64,000 bases of DNA from Phytopseudomonas argentinensis (GCF_900113905.1 NZ_FORC01000002.1:606772-670771), one strand, 5' to 3'. Positions 18,688 to 28,134 are shown, numbered from the stretch's first letter. Notes: generated by a model not told the origin, from the letters alone. A program made the numbers and translations.

Positions 18688-18709
18688 GAGCGCGCAAGGC
18701 CGCGCGCTC
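18688..18709 (+). terminator. GC hairpin after the aldo/keto reductase
   Basis: GAGCGCGC pairs perfectly with GCGCGCTC around a 6-nt loop, four bases past the stop codon. There is no T tract, so it may act only as a 3' stabilising hairpin. Confidence 0.45.
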
Positions 18710-18748
18710 ACGCTTGTGGTCGCTTGGGAGCCGTGCCAGGTGGCACTT

Positions 18749-18810
18749 GTGTGGGAGCGCGCCATGCGCGCGATGGCTTCGCGGGCATGGACTAGGCGTC
18801 CACGTCTGAC
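18749..18810. repeat. REP-like unit with a dispersed 21-bp segment
   Basis: GTGTGGGAGCGCGCCATGCG starts a typical Pseudomonas REP unit. Its tail at 18781-18801 recurs exactly, inverted, at 30931-30951. Confidence 0.6.
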
Positions 18811-18867
18811 CTCACAAAGCCGCTTGGGAAGAACCCATGAGGGGGCCGGTGAGGCTGACGCCATTTG

Positions 18868-18886
18868 ATGGGTTGCACCCATCCTG
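18868..18886. repeat. Dispersed repeat GATGGGTTGCACCCATCCT, copy 1
   Basis: This 19-bp self-complementary unit recurs exactly at 31635-31653. Further GATGGG/CCCATC halves lie around it up to 18940. Confidence 0.65.
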
Positions 18887-18962
18887 CAGACTCAGCCTCG
18901 TAGGATGGGCCGGGCCGCGTAGGTGAAACCCATCAATGGATTGGCGGGGCCGCCGGCTTACC

Positions 18963-21806
18963 TCAACCCGCGACCAGCACCCGTATGGCTTCCAGGCGCA
19001 GGGCAGCCTTGTCGAGCATGGCCAGGCCTTGCTCGCGCTGCTCGCGCAGGGCCTCCAGTTCGCTGTCGCGCACGCTTGGGTTGACCGCTTGCAGCGCGGT
19101 CAGGCGGGCCAGTTCTTCGTCCAGTTCGGCGGCCAGGCGGCGTTTGGCTTCGCTGACGCGCTCGACATGGCGCGGTGAGACCTTGGCCTCCCCGGCGGCG
19201 ATCTTCGGCGTCAGCGCATCACGCTGGGCCTGCACGAACTTGTTGGCGCTGGCGCGCGGCACCGCTTCGAGCTGGTCGTTGAGGGTATCGAAGGACACCT
19301 TGGAGGCCAGGTCGTTGCCGTTGCCGTCGAGCAGGCAGCGCAGGGCGGCAGGGGGCAGGTAGCGGCCCAGCTGCAGTTTGCGCGGCGCCACCACCTCGCT
19401 GACGTACAGCAGCTCGAGCAGCACGGTGCCAGGCTTGAGCGCCTTGTTCTTGATCAGCGCCACCGAGGTATTGCCCATCGAACCTGAGCGCACCAGGTCC
19501 ATGCCGCCCTGCACCATGGGGTGTTCCCAGGTCAGGAACTGCATGTCTTCGCGGGACAGGGCCAGGTCGCGGTCGTAGGTGATGGTCACGCCTTCGTCGT
19601 CGCCGAGTGGGAAGCTGGCATCGAGCATCTTCTCGCTGGGGCGCAGGATCAGGGCATTGTCGGAATGGTCTTCGCTGTCGATGCCAAAAGCGTCGAACAG
19701 CTGCTCCATGTACATCGGCAGGGCGAACTGGTCGTCCTGCTCGAGGATCGCCTCGACCAGCGCCTCGCCTTCACCGGCACCGCCGGAGTTGAGTTCCAGC
19801 AGGCGGTCGCGACCGGCGTGCAGGTCGCCTTCCAGGCGCTTGCGCTCGTTGGTGGCTTCGTCGATCAGCGCTTGCCACTGGCCGTCGTCGGCGTTTTCCA
19901 GCATCGGCAGCAGGCGGCTGCCAAACTGGTGCTGCAGGGCGTTGCCGGTCGGGCAGGTGGCCAGGAAGGCATTCAATGCCTGGTGGTACCACTGGAACAG
20001 GCGCTCCTGGGGGCTGTTCTCCATGTACGGCACGTGCAACTGGATCTTGTGCTTCTGGCCGATGCGGTCGAGGCGGCCGATACGCTGCTCGAGCAGGTCC
20101 GGGTGGGCCGGCAGGTCGAACAGCACCAGGTGGTGGGCGAACTGGAAGTTGCGGCCTTCGGAGCCGATTTCCGAACAGATCAGCACCTGGGCGCCGAACT
20201 CCTCATCGGCGAAGTAGGCCGCGGCGCGGTCGCGCTCGAGGATGCTCATGCCCTCGTGGAAGACGGTGGCCGGGATGCCGGAGCGCACGCGCAGGGCGTC
20301 CTCCAGATCCATGGCGGTTTCGGCGTGGGCGCAGATCACCAGCACCTTGAATTTCTTGAGCATCTTCAGGGTGTCGATCAGCCACTCGACGCGCGGGTCG
20401 AAGCGCCACCAGCGCTGGTCTTCCTCGATGTCGGCCTGGCCCTGGTAGCTGACTTCCGGGTACAGCTCGGCGTGCTCGCCGAGCGGCAGTTCCATGTACT
20501 CGTCCGGGCTCGGCAACGGGTAGGGGTGCAGCTCGCGCTCCGGGAAGCCCTGGACCGCGGCGCGGGTGTTGCGGAACAGCAGGCGGCCGGTGCCATGACG
20601 GTCGAGCAGCTCGCGTACCAGGCGGGCGCGGGCGTCGGTGTCGCCACCGTCGGCGGCATCCAGCAATTGGCGGCTTTCATCGCCGAGGAAGCTACCGATG
20701 GCATCGCGGGCCTGGGCGCTGAGCTGGCCCTGGTCGAGCAGCTCCTGTACCGCCTCGGCCACCGGTTTGTAGCTGGCGCTTTCGGCGCGGAAGGCATCCA
20801 GGTCATGGAAACGATTCGGGTCGAGCAGGCGCAGGCGCGCGAAGTGGCTGTCCTGGCCGAGCTGTTCCGGGGTGGCGGTGAGCAGCAGCACGCCAGGGAT
20901 GACTTCGGCCAGTTGCTCGACCAGGCTGTACTCGCGGCTGGCTTTTTCCGGGTGCCAGACCAGGTGGTGGGCTTCGTCGACCACCATCAGGTCCCAGCCA
21001 GCGGCGAACAGCGCGTCCTGGGCCTTTTCGTCCTCGCACAGCCACTCCAGCGCAACCAGCGCCAGTTGTGCGTCCTCGAACGGGTTGCTGGCGTCGCTCT
21101 CGATAAAGCGCTCGGCGTCGAACAGCGCGACTTCCAGGTTGAAGCGCCGGCGCATTTCCACCAGCCACTGGTGCTGCAGGTTTTCCGGCACCAGGATCAG
21201 CACGCGGCTGGCGCGCCCGGAGAGCAGCTGGCGATGGATCACCAGGCCCGCTTCGATGGTCTTGCCCAGGCCCACTTCGTCGGCCAGCAGTACGCGCGGG
21301 GCGATACGGTCGGCCACTTCACGGGCGATGTGCAACTGGTGCGCGATGGGTTGCGCACGCACGCCACCCAGGCCCCACAGCTGGGACTGCACCTGCTTGC
21401 TGGTGAACTCCAGGGTGCGGTAGCGCAGGGAGAACCACGGCAGCGGGTCGATCTGCCCGGCGAACAGGCGGTCGCTGGCCAGGCGGAACTGGATGAAGTT
21501 GGACAGCTGGGTTTCCGGCAGGGTGACGGCCTGGTTCTTGGCGTCGAGGCCGTGATAGACCAGCAGGCCATCGACGTCGTCGACTTCGCGTACGGTCAGC
21601 TTCCAGCCTTCGAAGTGGGTGATCTCGTCGCCCGGCGAGAAACGCACGCGGGTCAGCGGCGCATTGCGAGCCGCGTACTGGCGGGTTTCGCCGGTGGCGG
21701 GGTAGAGCACGGTGAGCATGCGGCCGTCCTGCATGAGGATGGTGCCCAAGCCCAGTTCCGCTTCGCTGTCGCTGATCCAGCGTTGCCCCGGTTGATACTC
21801 CGCCAT
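18963..21806 (-). CDS. rapA: RNA polymerase-associated ATPase RapA (HepA)
   Basis: A Swi2/Snf2-type ATPase that binds RNA polymerase and helps recycle it. The 947-aa product begins with two small Tudor-like domains ([14 protein letters not shown]). A helicase core follows, with Walker A lysine Lys182 (DEVGLGKT) and DEAH at 277-280, then the second RecA lobe with [14 protein letters not shown] and [10 protein letters not shown]. The ATG at 21806 follows GGAG; the in-frame GTG at 21821 would overlap that box. A small hypothetical gene and an alkB diverge from it, an order I recall in P. aeruginosa. Confidence 0.96.
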   Translation of the reverse strand: MAEYQPGQRWISDSEAELGLGTILMQDGRMLTVLYPATGETRQYAARNAPLTRVRFSPGDEITHFEGWKLTVREVDDVDGLLVYHGLDAKNQAVTLPETQLSNFIQFRLASDRLFAGQIDPLPWFSLRYRTLEFTSKQVQSQLWGLGGVRAQPIAHQLHIAREVADRIAPRVLLADEVGLGKTIEAGLVIHRQLLSGRASRVLILVPENLQHQWLVEMRRRFNLEVALFDAERFIESDASNPFEDAQLALVALEWLCEDEKAQDALFAAGWDLMVVDEAHHLVWHPEKASREYSLVEQLAEVIPGVLLLTATPEQLGQDSHFARLRLLDPNRFHDLDAFRAESASYKPVAEAVQELLDQGQLSAQARDAIGSFLGDESRQLLDAADGGDTDARARLVRELLDRHGTGRLLFRNTRAAVQGFPERELHPYPLPSPDEYMELPLGEHAELYPEVSYQGQADIEEDQRWWRFDPRVEWLIDTLKMLKKFKVLVICAHAETAMDLEDALRVRSGIPATVFHEGMSILERDRAAAYFADEEFGAQVLICSEIGSEGRNFQFAHHLVLFDLPAHPDLLEQRIGRLDRIGQKHKIQLHVPYMENSPQERLFQWYHQALNAFLATCPTGNALQHQFGSRLLPMLENADDGQWQALIDEATNERKRLEGDLHAGRDRLLELNSGGAGEGEALVEAILEQDDQFALPMYMEQLFDAFGIDSEDHSDNALILRPSEKMLDASFPLGDDEGVTITYDRDLALSREDMQFLTWEHPMVQGGMDLVRSGSMGNTSVALIKNKALKPGTVLLELLYVSEVVAPRKLQLGRYLPPAALRCLLDGNGNDLASKVSFDTLNDQLEAVPRASANKFVQAQRDALTPKIAAGEAKVSPRHVERVSEAKRRLAAELDEELARLTALQAVNPSVRDSELEALREQREQGLAMLDKAALRLEAIRVLVAG

Positions 21807-21981
21807 GCTGCCTGTCTCCACCTGTGAAAAAGCCGGCTATGTTACCGCAGTGCCAGGTTTGACCAAAGGTGCATCACGGCCGATTTGGCACTTACCGACG
21901 CTCGCCCGGTCAGACAGTGTAGTAACGCAGCCATAAAGTCGCCCGCCGTATGGCCGATAAGGCTGCAAAGGGAGGTTCTCC

Positions 21982-22278
21982 ATGCTGCCGCCGATTCCTC
22001 ATAGCCTGATTCCCGTCACCGCCCAGCAGGACGTGGTCAAGCCGCGCCCGGATATCGCGCCGGTGACGGCGACCGCCGAAACGGCTCAGGAAGATTCGGT
22101 CGGCCTGGACAAGCGCCATCCCGACGAAGTGGCCGAGCGCCTGCGCGAAGAGCAGCGCCGCCGGCAGCGACGTGGCTACACCGCGGCGGAGTTGGCCGAG
22201 GGCGAAGTCGACGAGGCCGATGAGCCGGCCATCGACCAGTTGCCCCGCCAGGGCCTCTGGGTAGACGTCGAGGTTTGA
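21982..22278 (+). CDS. Conserved hypothetical protein
   Basis: A 98-aa, soluble, proline-rich and highly charged protein. Residues 45-65 form a basic helix (RLREEQRRRQRRG) followed by an acidic patch (ELAEGEVDEADE). No recognisable domain, signal peptide or membrane segment. It starts after GGGAGGTT and its stop overlaps the region where the downstream alkB starts, so the two are probably translated from one message. It lies between rapA and alkB, as I recall in other Pseudomonas. No function can be assigned. Confidence 0.75.
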   Translation: MLPPIPHSLIPVTAQQDVVKPRPDIAPVTATAETAQEDSVGLDKRHPDEVAERLREEQRRRQRRGYTAAELAEGEVDEADEPAIDQLPRQGLWVDVEV

Positions 22279-22283
22279 CCCGC

Positions 22284-22907
22284 GTGGATGCTCCTGGCAC
22301 TCAGGGCGGGCTGTTCGATGGCGGTGCATTGCAACTCGCCGATGCCCAACTCACTTATCTACCCGACTGGCTCGACGGCGCCACGGCCGATGATTGGCTG
22401 CATCGCCTGGTCGAAGAGACGCCCTGGCAGCAACCCGAGGTGGTGCTGTTTGGTCGCCAGTTGCCGGTGCCACGTCTGGTGGCCTGGTATGGCGACCCCG
22501 AGGCGCGCTACCGCTACTCCGGCATGACCCACCAGCCGCTGCCCTGGACGCCGCTGCTCGGCGAGATCCGCCAGCGCCTGGTCAATACCTTGGGCCAGCC
22601 GCTCAATGGCGCGCTGCTCAACTACTACCGCGATGGCCAGGACTCCATGGGCTGGCACAGCGACGACGAACGCGAGCTGGGCGCCGAGCCGCTGGTGGCA
22701 TCCCTGAGCCTGGGCGGCGTGCGGCGCTTCGACCTGCGTCGCAAGGGCACCACGCGCATCGAGCACTCGCTGCAGCTGGAGCACGGCTCGCTACTGGTCA
22801 TGAGCGGCCAGACGCAGCATCATTGGCAGCACCAGGTGGCCAAGACGCGCAAGCCCTGTGCCCCTCGCCTGAACCTGACGTTTCGTCTGATCCGGACGCC
22901 GCTATGA
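22284..22907 (+). CDS. AlkB-family 2-oxoglutarate/Fe(II) dioxygenase
   Basis: Likely repairs alkylated bases in DNA or RNA by oxidative dealkylation. The Fe(II) ligands HxD are visible in MGWHSDDE, with the distal His in TQHHWQHQV, and the 2-oxoglutarate-binding arginines are in PRLNLTFR. LNYYRDGQDSMGWH is typical of the bacterial and ALKBH2/3-like branch. With a GTG start at 22284 (GAGG about 10 nt upstream) it is 207 aa. A TTG at 22275 overlapping the previous stop is possible. The next gene overlaps its stop by 4 bases. Confidence 0.9.
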   Translation: MDAPGTQGGLFDGGALQLADAQLTYLPDWLDGATADDWLHRLVEETPWQQPEVVLFGRQLPVPRLVAWYGDPEARYRYSGMTHQPLPWTPLLGEIRQRLVNTLGQPLNGALLNYYRDGQDSMGWHSDDERELGAEPLVASLSLGGVRRFDLRRKGTTRIEHSLQLEHGSLLVMSGQTQHHWQHQVAKTRKPCAPRLNLTFRLIRTPL

Positions 22908-23065
22908 GCAATGATGTGAAACTGATCGACTTCGCCGCAGAGCGCGACAAGCGCATCCACGACCTGCGCGACAGGAAGCTCGAGGAGATGCGTAACGCCT
23001 TCGAACAGGCGCTACCACTGCCCAAAGGCAAGAAGAAGCCCAAGAGCAAACCGAAGAAACGATAG
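22904..23065 (+). CDS. Small basic hypothetical protein
   Basis: A 53-aa protein (MSNDVKLIDFAAERDKRIHD...) with a predicted charged helix in the first 40 residues and a very lysine-rich tail (KGKKKPKSKPKKR), as in nucleic-acid or ribosome-associated small proteins. Its ATG overlaps the alkB stop (ATGA), suggesting translational coupling. Function unknown. Confidence 0.7.
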   Translation: MSNDVKLIDFAAERDKRIHDLRDRKLEEMRNAFEQALPLPKGKKKPKSKPKKR

Positions 23066-23139
23066 GAACCTGCTCAGCATCCTCGAGCCGGATTTCATCG
23101 ATGCTGGCTGCAAAGTAGCGTAGCGACCCGGTCGCGATC

Positions 23140-23180
23140 GTGGGAGGGGCCGGCGGCGATCCGCTTCAGCCGCAAGCTTT
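23140..23180. repeat. REP-like unit, related to 14117-14158
   Basis: GTGGGAGGGGCCGGCGGCGA and the following bases match the unit at 14117 with a few substitutions; both end in AGCCGC(G/A)AGCT. Confidence 0.6.
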
Positions 23181-23280
23181 GAGGTGCAAAGGGCTCTCGG
23201 CTGAAAACCGCTCCACCAATAGAACGCTCTGCTCACCGCATTGCAGCGTATCTGTTTGCACTGCCCCACACCTGTCCAAA

Positions 23281-23294
23281 TTGATGCAGATCAG
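23281..23294 (+). promoter_or_regulatory. Anr/FNR box upstream of ccoM
   Basis: TTGATGCAGATCAG matches the TTGAT-N4-ATCAA consensus at 9 of 10 positions. It ends 117 bases before the ccoM start codon, a suitable place for oxygen-responsive activation. Confidence 0.7.
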
Positions 23295-23411
23295 CCGCTG
23301 TCTGGCGTTGGGGCTCGCGCGTGCCTGGCAGTTGACCTGGATCAATGGCCGGCGGCGCCTGGCTGTTAACGTAGCCCCATACCCGAGCAACAACGGATGC
23401 AAGGAGGCAGC

Positions 23412-23528
23412 ATGTTCCTAGATGTAGTGGTTCTGGCCGGTATCGGCACCGTTGGATTGATGATTGTGTTTGGCGTCGGGTTCACCTATTTCGTCTGGAA
23501 GGATGCGAGCAAGAAAAAGCCGCTGTGA
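23412..23528 (+). CDS. ccoM: Small cbb3 oxidase subunit CcoM
   Basis: A 38-aa single-span membrane protein: MFLDVVVLAGIG, a hydrophobic helix to about residue 28, then FVWKDASKKK. Length, the aromatic-rich helix end and the WKDA(S/H)KK tail resemble CcoM, the small subunit found in the Pseudomonas stutzeri cbb3 cytochrome c oxidase, as I remember that sequence. An excellent AAGGAGG precedes the ATG, an Anr box lies upstream and a strong terminator follows, so this is a complete monocistronic unit. It is far from any ccoNOPQ genes in this window. Confidence 0.8.
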   Translation: MFLDVVVLAGIGTVGLMIVFGVGFTYFVWKDASKKKPL

Positions 23529-23558
23529 TATCCGGATTCACGAGCACGCAAGGCATTG

Positions 23559-23583
23559 GGGCGACTTCGGTCGCCCTTTTTTT
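23559..23583 (+). terminator. Rho-independent terminator after ccoM
   Basis: GGGCGAC-TTCG-GTCGCCC is followed by seven T residues: a UUCG tetraloop terminator. Confidence 0.93.
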
Positions 23584-23730
23584 CGTCCTGCGTTTGCGCA
23601 CGGATGATCTGAACGCCGCGCCTGCTCTGGATAGTACATGCTTAGCTAGCTAATAATTCGCGTCCTGCACGGAGGCGGAACCCTTTGGCTAGGGCTATGT
23701 TCAGAGCTGAGACCCTTTCAGGTAACCACC

Positions 23731-25716
23731 GTGCGTGATTCCTTGCTGGCGTTCATTGCGCCGAGCACCCAAGCCCTGCAATTTGCGATCAAGACCCTGC
23801 TAGGCGGCGGTCTGGCGCTCTGGCTCGCCCTGCGCCTGGGCCTCGAGCAGCCGCAGTGGGCCCTGATGACCGCCTTTATCGTCGCCCAGCCGCTCTCCGG
23901 CATGGTGGTGCAGAAGGGCCTGGCGCGCCTGTTGGGTACCCTGGTCGGCACCTTCATGGCGGTGGTGATGATGGCACTGTTCGCGCAGATGCCGCTGCTG
24001 TTCGTGCTGGCCTTCGCCCTGTGGCTGGGCCTGTGCACGGCGGCCTCGACCATGCTGCGCAGCGCCTGGTCCTACGCTTTCGTGCTGGCCGGCTATACGG
24101 TGGCGATCATCGGTTTGCCGGCCATCGGCAAGCCCCAGGTGATCTTCGACGAAGCCATCGCCCGTTCCACGGAAATCTGCCTGGGCATCGTCTGCGCCAC
24201 CCTGAGCAGCGCATTGCTATGGCCGCAGCGGGTCGAGCGCCAGCTGGCCCAGCAGGCCCGCGATGCCTGGCAGACCGGCCTGAAGGCGGCGCGCCAGGCG
24301 CTGACCGGCGAGGAGGAGGCGCGCAAGGGCCTGCTCGAAGCCCTGTCACGTATCGTCGCCGTGGATGCCCAGCGCGAGCACGCCTGGTTCGAGGGCGAGC
24401 GCGGTCGCCAGCGGGCCATCGCCTTGCGGGTACTCAGCCGCGACCTGCTCGGCGTGCTGCGCCTGGCCCGCGGAGTGGCGCGCCAGTGGCGGCAATTGAA
24501 CAGCCTCGAGGCTGAGGCCGTGGCGCCCTGGTTGCAGGAAGTGGACGAGCGCCTGCAGAACGACGCAGGCGACCGGGCGCAGCTGATCGAGCGCTTGCGT
24601 CAGGCTGCCGGGGACGATGAGCTCAACGGCGGGCAGCAGCTGTGCCTGGAGCGCATGGCGGTGCTGCTCATGCGTATCGAGGATGCCAGCCGTGCGCTGC
24701 TGGCCGTCGAGCAGGGCAGGGCGCCGGCCGATGCGCCGCGGGCGCTGTCCTGGCACTACGATTGGCAGAGCGCGCTGGTCTATGGCTCGCGCAGCGCGCT
24801 GGCCTTCCTGACCCTGGCAAGCTTCTGGCTGGCCACCGGCTGGACCCACGCCACCGGCGCCATGCTGCTGGCCTGCGTGGTGTGCAGCCTGTTCGCGCGG
24901 CTGGAGGCAGCGCCGCAGATCGGCCTTATGTTCCTGCGTGGCATTTTGTACGCGCTGCCGGTGGCGTTCTTCGTCGGGCAGATCCTGATGCCGCAGATCG
25001 ACGGTTTCGTGATGCTCTGCATGGTGCTCGGCGTGCCGCTGTTCTTTGGCGTGCTGGGCATGGCCAAGCCGGCCGTGGCGGCTACGTCCACGGCGTTCTG
25101 CCTGCACTTCATCGTGCTCTGTCTGCCGCCACCAGGGGTCGGCTATAACGTCGAATTCTTCCTCAACGAGGCGCCGGGCATGCTCATGGGCGTGGCCGTG
25201 GCGGTCATGGCATTTCGCGTGATCGTGCTGCGCAACCCGGTTTGGCATGGCCGGCGGCTGGTGCATGCCATGCTGGTCGACCTCGGCCGGCTGACCCGTC
25301 GCGACCTGGGCCGGGCGGAAAACTGGTTTGGCGGGCGCATGGCCGACCGCCTGCTGCAACTGGCGCGGCATTACCCGGCGCGCCCGGATCAGGCACGCAG
25401 CCGCTGGGACGAAGGCGTGGCTGGCCTCGATCTGGGCGATGAGCTGCTGCACCTGCGCGCCTGCCTGGCCAGGGCTGATGCCGGCCTGGCGCGCTCTCAG
25501 CAGCGTTTTCTGCAGCGCCTCGATGACGCCCTGGAGCGCGGCCCCGCACCGGGCCGCGAGGACGCGCTGAACGCGCCGGTGGCCGAACTGCAGGAGGCCC
25601 TGCGCGCCTGCACGCCGAGTATCGACAAGCGCCTGGCCGAAGCGGCGCTGTTGCAGTTGCAGAATGGCTGGCGCCACTGGTGCCAGCTCAGAGGAGATAC
25701 ATATGGGCTTGCATGA
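23731..25716 (+). CDS. FUSC-family efflux inner membrane protein (AaeB-like)
   Basis: A 661-aa inner-membrane protein of the fusaric acid resistance/aromatic acid exporter family. Two membrane blocks of about six helices (residues about 10-170 and 355-510) flank a cytoplasmic domain rich in arginine and leucine helices, and a second soluble segment ends the protein. Start GTG at 23731 opens RDSLLAFIAPSTQALQFAIK. It overlaps the next gene by 14 bases and is followed by a DUF1656 protein and an HlyD-type adaptor, the standard FUSC efflux set. The substrate, perhaps aromatic carboxylates, is inferred from family. Confidence 0.88.
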   Translation: MRDSLLAFIAPSTQALQFAIKTLLGGGLALWLALRLGLEQPQWALMTAFIVAQPLSGMVVQKGLARLLGTLVGTFMAVVMMALFAQMPLLFVLAFALWLGLCTAASTMLRSAWSYAFVLAGYTVAIIGLPAIGKPQVIFDEAIARSTEICLGIVCATLSSALLWPQRVERQLAQQARDAWQTGLKAARQALTGEEEARKGLLEALSRIVAVDAQREHAWFEGERGRQRAIALRVLSRDLLGVLRLARGVARQWRQLNSLEAEAVAPWLQEVDERLQNDAGDRAQLIERLRQAAGDDELNGGQQLCLERMAVLLMRIEDASRALLAVEQGRAPADAPRALSWHYDWQSALVYGSRSALAFLTLASFWLATGWTHATGAMLLACVVCSLFARLEAAPQIGLMFLRGILYALPVAFFVGQILMPQIDGFVMLCMVLGVPLFFGVLGMAKPAVAATSTAFCLHFIVLCLPPPGVGYNVEFFLNEAPGMLMGVAVAVMAFRVIVLRNPVWHGRRLVHAMLVDLGRLTRRDLGRAENWFGGRMADRLLQLARHYPARPDQARSRWDEGVAGLDLGDELLHLRACLARADAGLARSQQRFLQRLDDALERGPAPGREDALNAPVAELQEALRACTPSIDKRLAEAALLQLQNGWRHWCQLRGDTYGLA

Positions 25717-25906
25717 ATGGTCGCTGGGCGGCGTATTGCTGAGCCCCATGGCGGCCTACGCGGTATTGGCGTTGTTGCTTACCGGCGTAGTGCGCCTGGG
25801 GCTGCAGCGCGTTGGACTGGCGCAGTGGATCTGGCACGAAGCCCTGTTCGACTGCGCCCTGTTTGTTTGCGTCCTGGCGGCGGTTATAGCTTTGCTGGGA
25901 ACCTGA
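25703..25906 (+). CDS. DUF1656 small membrane protein
   Basis: A 67-aa protein with two hydrophobic helices (about residues 12-30 and 45-66). EWSLGGVLLSPM at the N-terminus and WHEALFDCALF in the middle are typical of DUF1656 (AaeX-like). GAGGAGAT precedes the ATG inside the end of the FUSC gene, so it is translationally coupled. It probably assists the efflux pump. Confidence 0.87.
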   Translation: MGLHEWSLGGVLLSPMAAYAVLALLLTGVVRLGLQRVGLAQWIWHEALFDCALFVCVLAAVIALLGT

Positions 25907-25910
25907 GGAG

Positions 25911-26768
25911 ATGAGCATGCGTTCGACCATTCGCGTCGGCATTACCCTGGCTGTGGTGGTAGCGGCGATCTTTGCTGGCGCCTGGATCTGGCAGCACTAC
26001 ATGTATTCGCCGTGGACCCGGGATGCGCGGGTGCGCGCCGATGTGGTGACCATCGCGCCGGACGTGTCCGGCTGGGTGCTCGAGCTAAAGGTGCGCGACA
26101 ACCAGCAGGTCAAGGCTGGCGACCTGTTGATGACCATCGACCGTGACCGTTACCAGGCCGCGGTGGAAAAGGCCCAGGCCGTGGTGGATATCCGCAGGCA
26201 GCAACTCAGCCTGCGCGAGCACGAAGCCTCCCGCCGTGCGCGTCTGGGCAGCCAGGCGATCAGCGCCGAGTTGCGCGAGAACGCGCAGATCAACGCCGAG
26301 ATGGCCCGTAGCGAATACCGCGAGGCCCAGGCTGATCTGCGTATCGCCCAGCTCAATCTGGAGCGCAGTGAAGTGCGCGCGCCGCGCGACGGCCAGATCA
26401 CCAACCTGAGGTTGGCCCAGGGCAACTACGTGACGGCTGGGCAGGCGGTGATGGCCCTGGTCGATACCGCCTCGTTCTACGTGCAGGCGTACTTCGAGGA
26501 AACCAAGCTGCCACGCATTCAGGCCGGTGCGCCGGTGGAGATCTGGCTGATGGGCGGCGAGCAGGAGATTCGCGGCCAGGTGGAAGGTATCAGCCGCGGC
26601 ATCACCGACCGTAACGCCAGCCCCGACGGCCAGTTGCTGGCCAACGTCGAGCCGACCTTCAACTGGGTGCGCCTGGCCCAGCGTATTCCGGTGCGCATCA
26701 AGCTCGATGCCCTGCCCGAAAACGTTCAGCTCAGTGCCGGCATGACCGCCAGCGTGCGGGTGGAGTAG
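25911..26768 (+). CDS. HlyD-type periplasmic adaptor (AaeA-like)
   Basis: A 285-aa membrane fusion protein. An N-terminal anchor helix (residues about 8-27) is followed by the YSPWTRDARVRAD segment seen in AaeA/EmrA-type adaptors, a biotinyl-lipoyl half (APDVSGWVLEL), a helical hairpin (about 75-150), the second lipoyl half (EVRAPRDGQITNL) and a beta-barrel. It starts 4 bases after the DUF1656 stop and completes the efflux unit. It would link the FUSC pump to an outer-membrane channel not encoded here. Confidence 0.88.
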   Translation: MSMRSTIRVGITLAVVVAAIFAGAWIWQHYMYSPWTRDARVRADVVTIAPDVSGWVLELKVRDNQQVKAGDLLMTIDRDRYQAAVEKAQAVVDIRRQQLSLREHEASRRARLGSQAISAELRENAQINAEMARSEYREAQADLRIAQLNLERSEVRAPRDGQITNLRLAQGNYVTAGQAVMALVDTASFYVQAYFEETKLPRIQAGAPVEIWLMGGEQEIRGQVEGISRGITDRNASPDGQLLANVEPTFNWVRLAQRIPVRIKLDALPENVQLSAGMTASVRVE

Positions 26769-26785
26769 GGCGCGTTTGGTCATTG

Positions 26786-26842
26786 TAGGAGGGGCTTTAG
26801 CCCCGATCTCTTCAAGGCATATCGGGGCTAAAGCCCCTCCCA
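26786..26842. repeat. Paired REP units (REPIN-like)
   Basis: Arms 26786-26807 and 26821-26842 (TAGGAGGGGCTTTAGCCCCG and on, then its reverse complement) match with one mismatch around a 13-nt loop. Each arm holds its own GGGGCTTTAGCCCC palindrome. Confidence 0.85.
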
Positions 26843-26898
26843 CGGTTTCGTAGCCCGGGTATCGCTGCGCTCAACGCCAGGCCACGGGCGGTGATTGA

Positions 26899-28134
26899 TC
26901 AGCCGCGCTGCACGCTAGCCGGGGTACGGCGCATCAGCACTTCGCCATGGCGCACCGAAACCAGCGCATGGCCCTGGGTGCGGATCATCTCGTAATCGTC
27001 GGGCGCCGAGAGAATCAGCAGGTTGGCCGGGCGTCCCACTTCCAGGCCATAACGCTCACCCAGGTGCAGGGTGCGGGCACTGTTGTCGGTGATCAGGTCG
27101 AGGCTGCGCTTGAGGTCTTCGTAGCCGAGCATATGGCAGATATGCAGGCCGGCTTCGAGGATGCGCAGGATGTTGCCGTTACCCAGCGGGTACCAGGGGT
27201 CGACGATGGAGTCCTGACCGAAGCAGACGTTCATGCCGGCGCGGTCGATCTCCGCCACGCGGGTCAGGCCGCGGCGTTTCGGGTAGGTATCGAAGCGGCC
27301 TTGCAGGTGGATGCTTTCGGTCGGGCAGGAGACGAAGTTGATCCCGGACATCTTCAGCAGGCGAAACAGCTTGGAGCAGTAGGCGTTGTCGTAGGAGCCC
27401 ATGGCCACGGTGTGGCTGGCGGTGACCCGTTCGCCCATGCCGCGTACCCGGGCTTCTTCGGCCAACACCTCCAGAAAGCGCGACTGCGGGTCGTCGGTCT
27501 CGTCGCAGTGCACGTCCACCAGGCAGCCGCTGCGCTCGGCCAGGTCCATCAGAAACTTGATCGATGACACGCCCTGGTCGCGGGTGTTCTCGAAGTGCGG
27601 AATGCCGCCGACCACATCGGCGCCCAGTTCCACCGCCTGCTCCATCAGCGCGCGGCCGCCCGCGTAGGACTCGATTCCTTCCTGGGGAAAGGCGACGATC
27701 TGCAGGTCGATCAGGTGGCGGGTTTCCTCGCGTACCTCGAGCATCGCCTTGAGCGCAGCCAGGGTCGGGTCGGTGACGTCGACGTGGGTGCGCACGTGCT
27801 GGATGCCATGGTCGACCAGCATGTCGATGGTCTTCTTGGCGCGGGTCTTGGTGTCCTCATGGGTGACCAGGGCCTTGCGCTCGGCCCAGCGCTCGATTCC
27901 TTCGAACAGCGTGCCGCTCATGTTCCAGGCCGGCTCGCCGGCGGTCAGCGTCGCGTCGAGGTGAATGTGCGGCTCGACGAAGGGCGCGACCACCAGGTTG
28001 CTGGCGGCGTCGAGATCGCCCGCGACGGCGCTGACCACCGCCGGCTGCTCGCTGATGGCGGCAATCTGCGAGCCGTCCAGCGTGATATGGAAAAGACCTT
28101 CGCGGCCACGCAGGCGGGCGTTGACGATGTTCAT
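26899..28134 (-). CDS. codA: Cytosine deaminase
   Basis: Converts cytosine to uracil and ammonia, a pyrimidine salvage and nitrogen-source reaction. The 411-aa amidohydrolase matches E. coli CodA with a constant offset of five residues: metal ligands His56 and His58 (EPHIHLD), His209, catalytic Glu212 (DVHCDETDD), His241 (TASHTVAMGSY) and Asp308. The residue after the last metal Asp is Ser309, where E. coli has Asp314. The start codon overlaps the stop of the PucR regulator by 4 bases (ATGA), so it is the last gene of codB-pucR-codA. Confidence 0.94.
   Translation of the reverse strand: MNIVNARLRGREGLFHITLDGSQIAAISEQPAVVSAVAGDLDAASNLVVAPFVEPHIHLDATLTAGEPAWNMSGTLFEGIERWAERKALVTHEDTKTRAKKTIDMLVDHGIQHVRTHVDVTDPTLAALKAMLEVREETRHLIDLQIVAFPQEGIESYAGGRALMEQAVELGADVVGGIPHFENTRDQGVSSIKFLMDLAERSGCLVDVHCDETDDPQSRFLEVLAEEARVRGMGERVTASHTVAMGSYDNAYCSKLFRLLKMSGINFVSCPTESIHLQGRFDTYPKRRGLTRVAEIDRAGMNVCFGQDSIVDPWYPLGNGNILRILEAGLHICHMLGYEDLKRSLDLITDNSARTLHLGERYGLEVGRPANLLILSAPDDYEMIRTQGHALVSVRHGEVLMRRTPASVQRG

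Noticed and set aside
19521-21827. 768-aa plus-strand frame opposite rapA
   Set aside because: Antisense shadow of rapA; no motifs.
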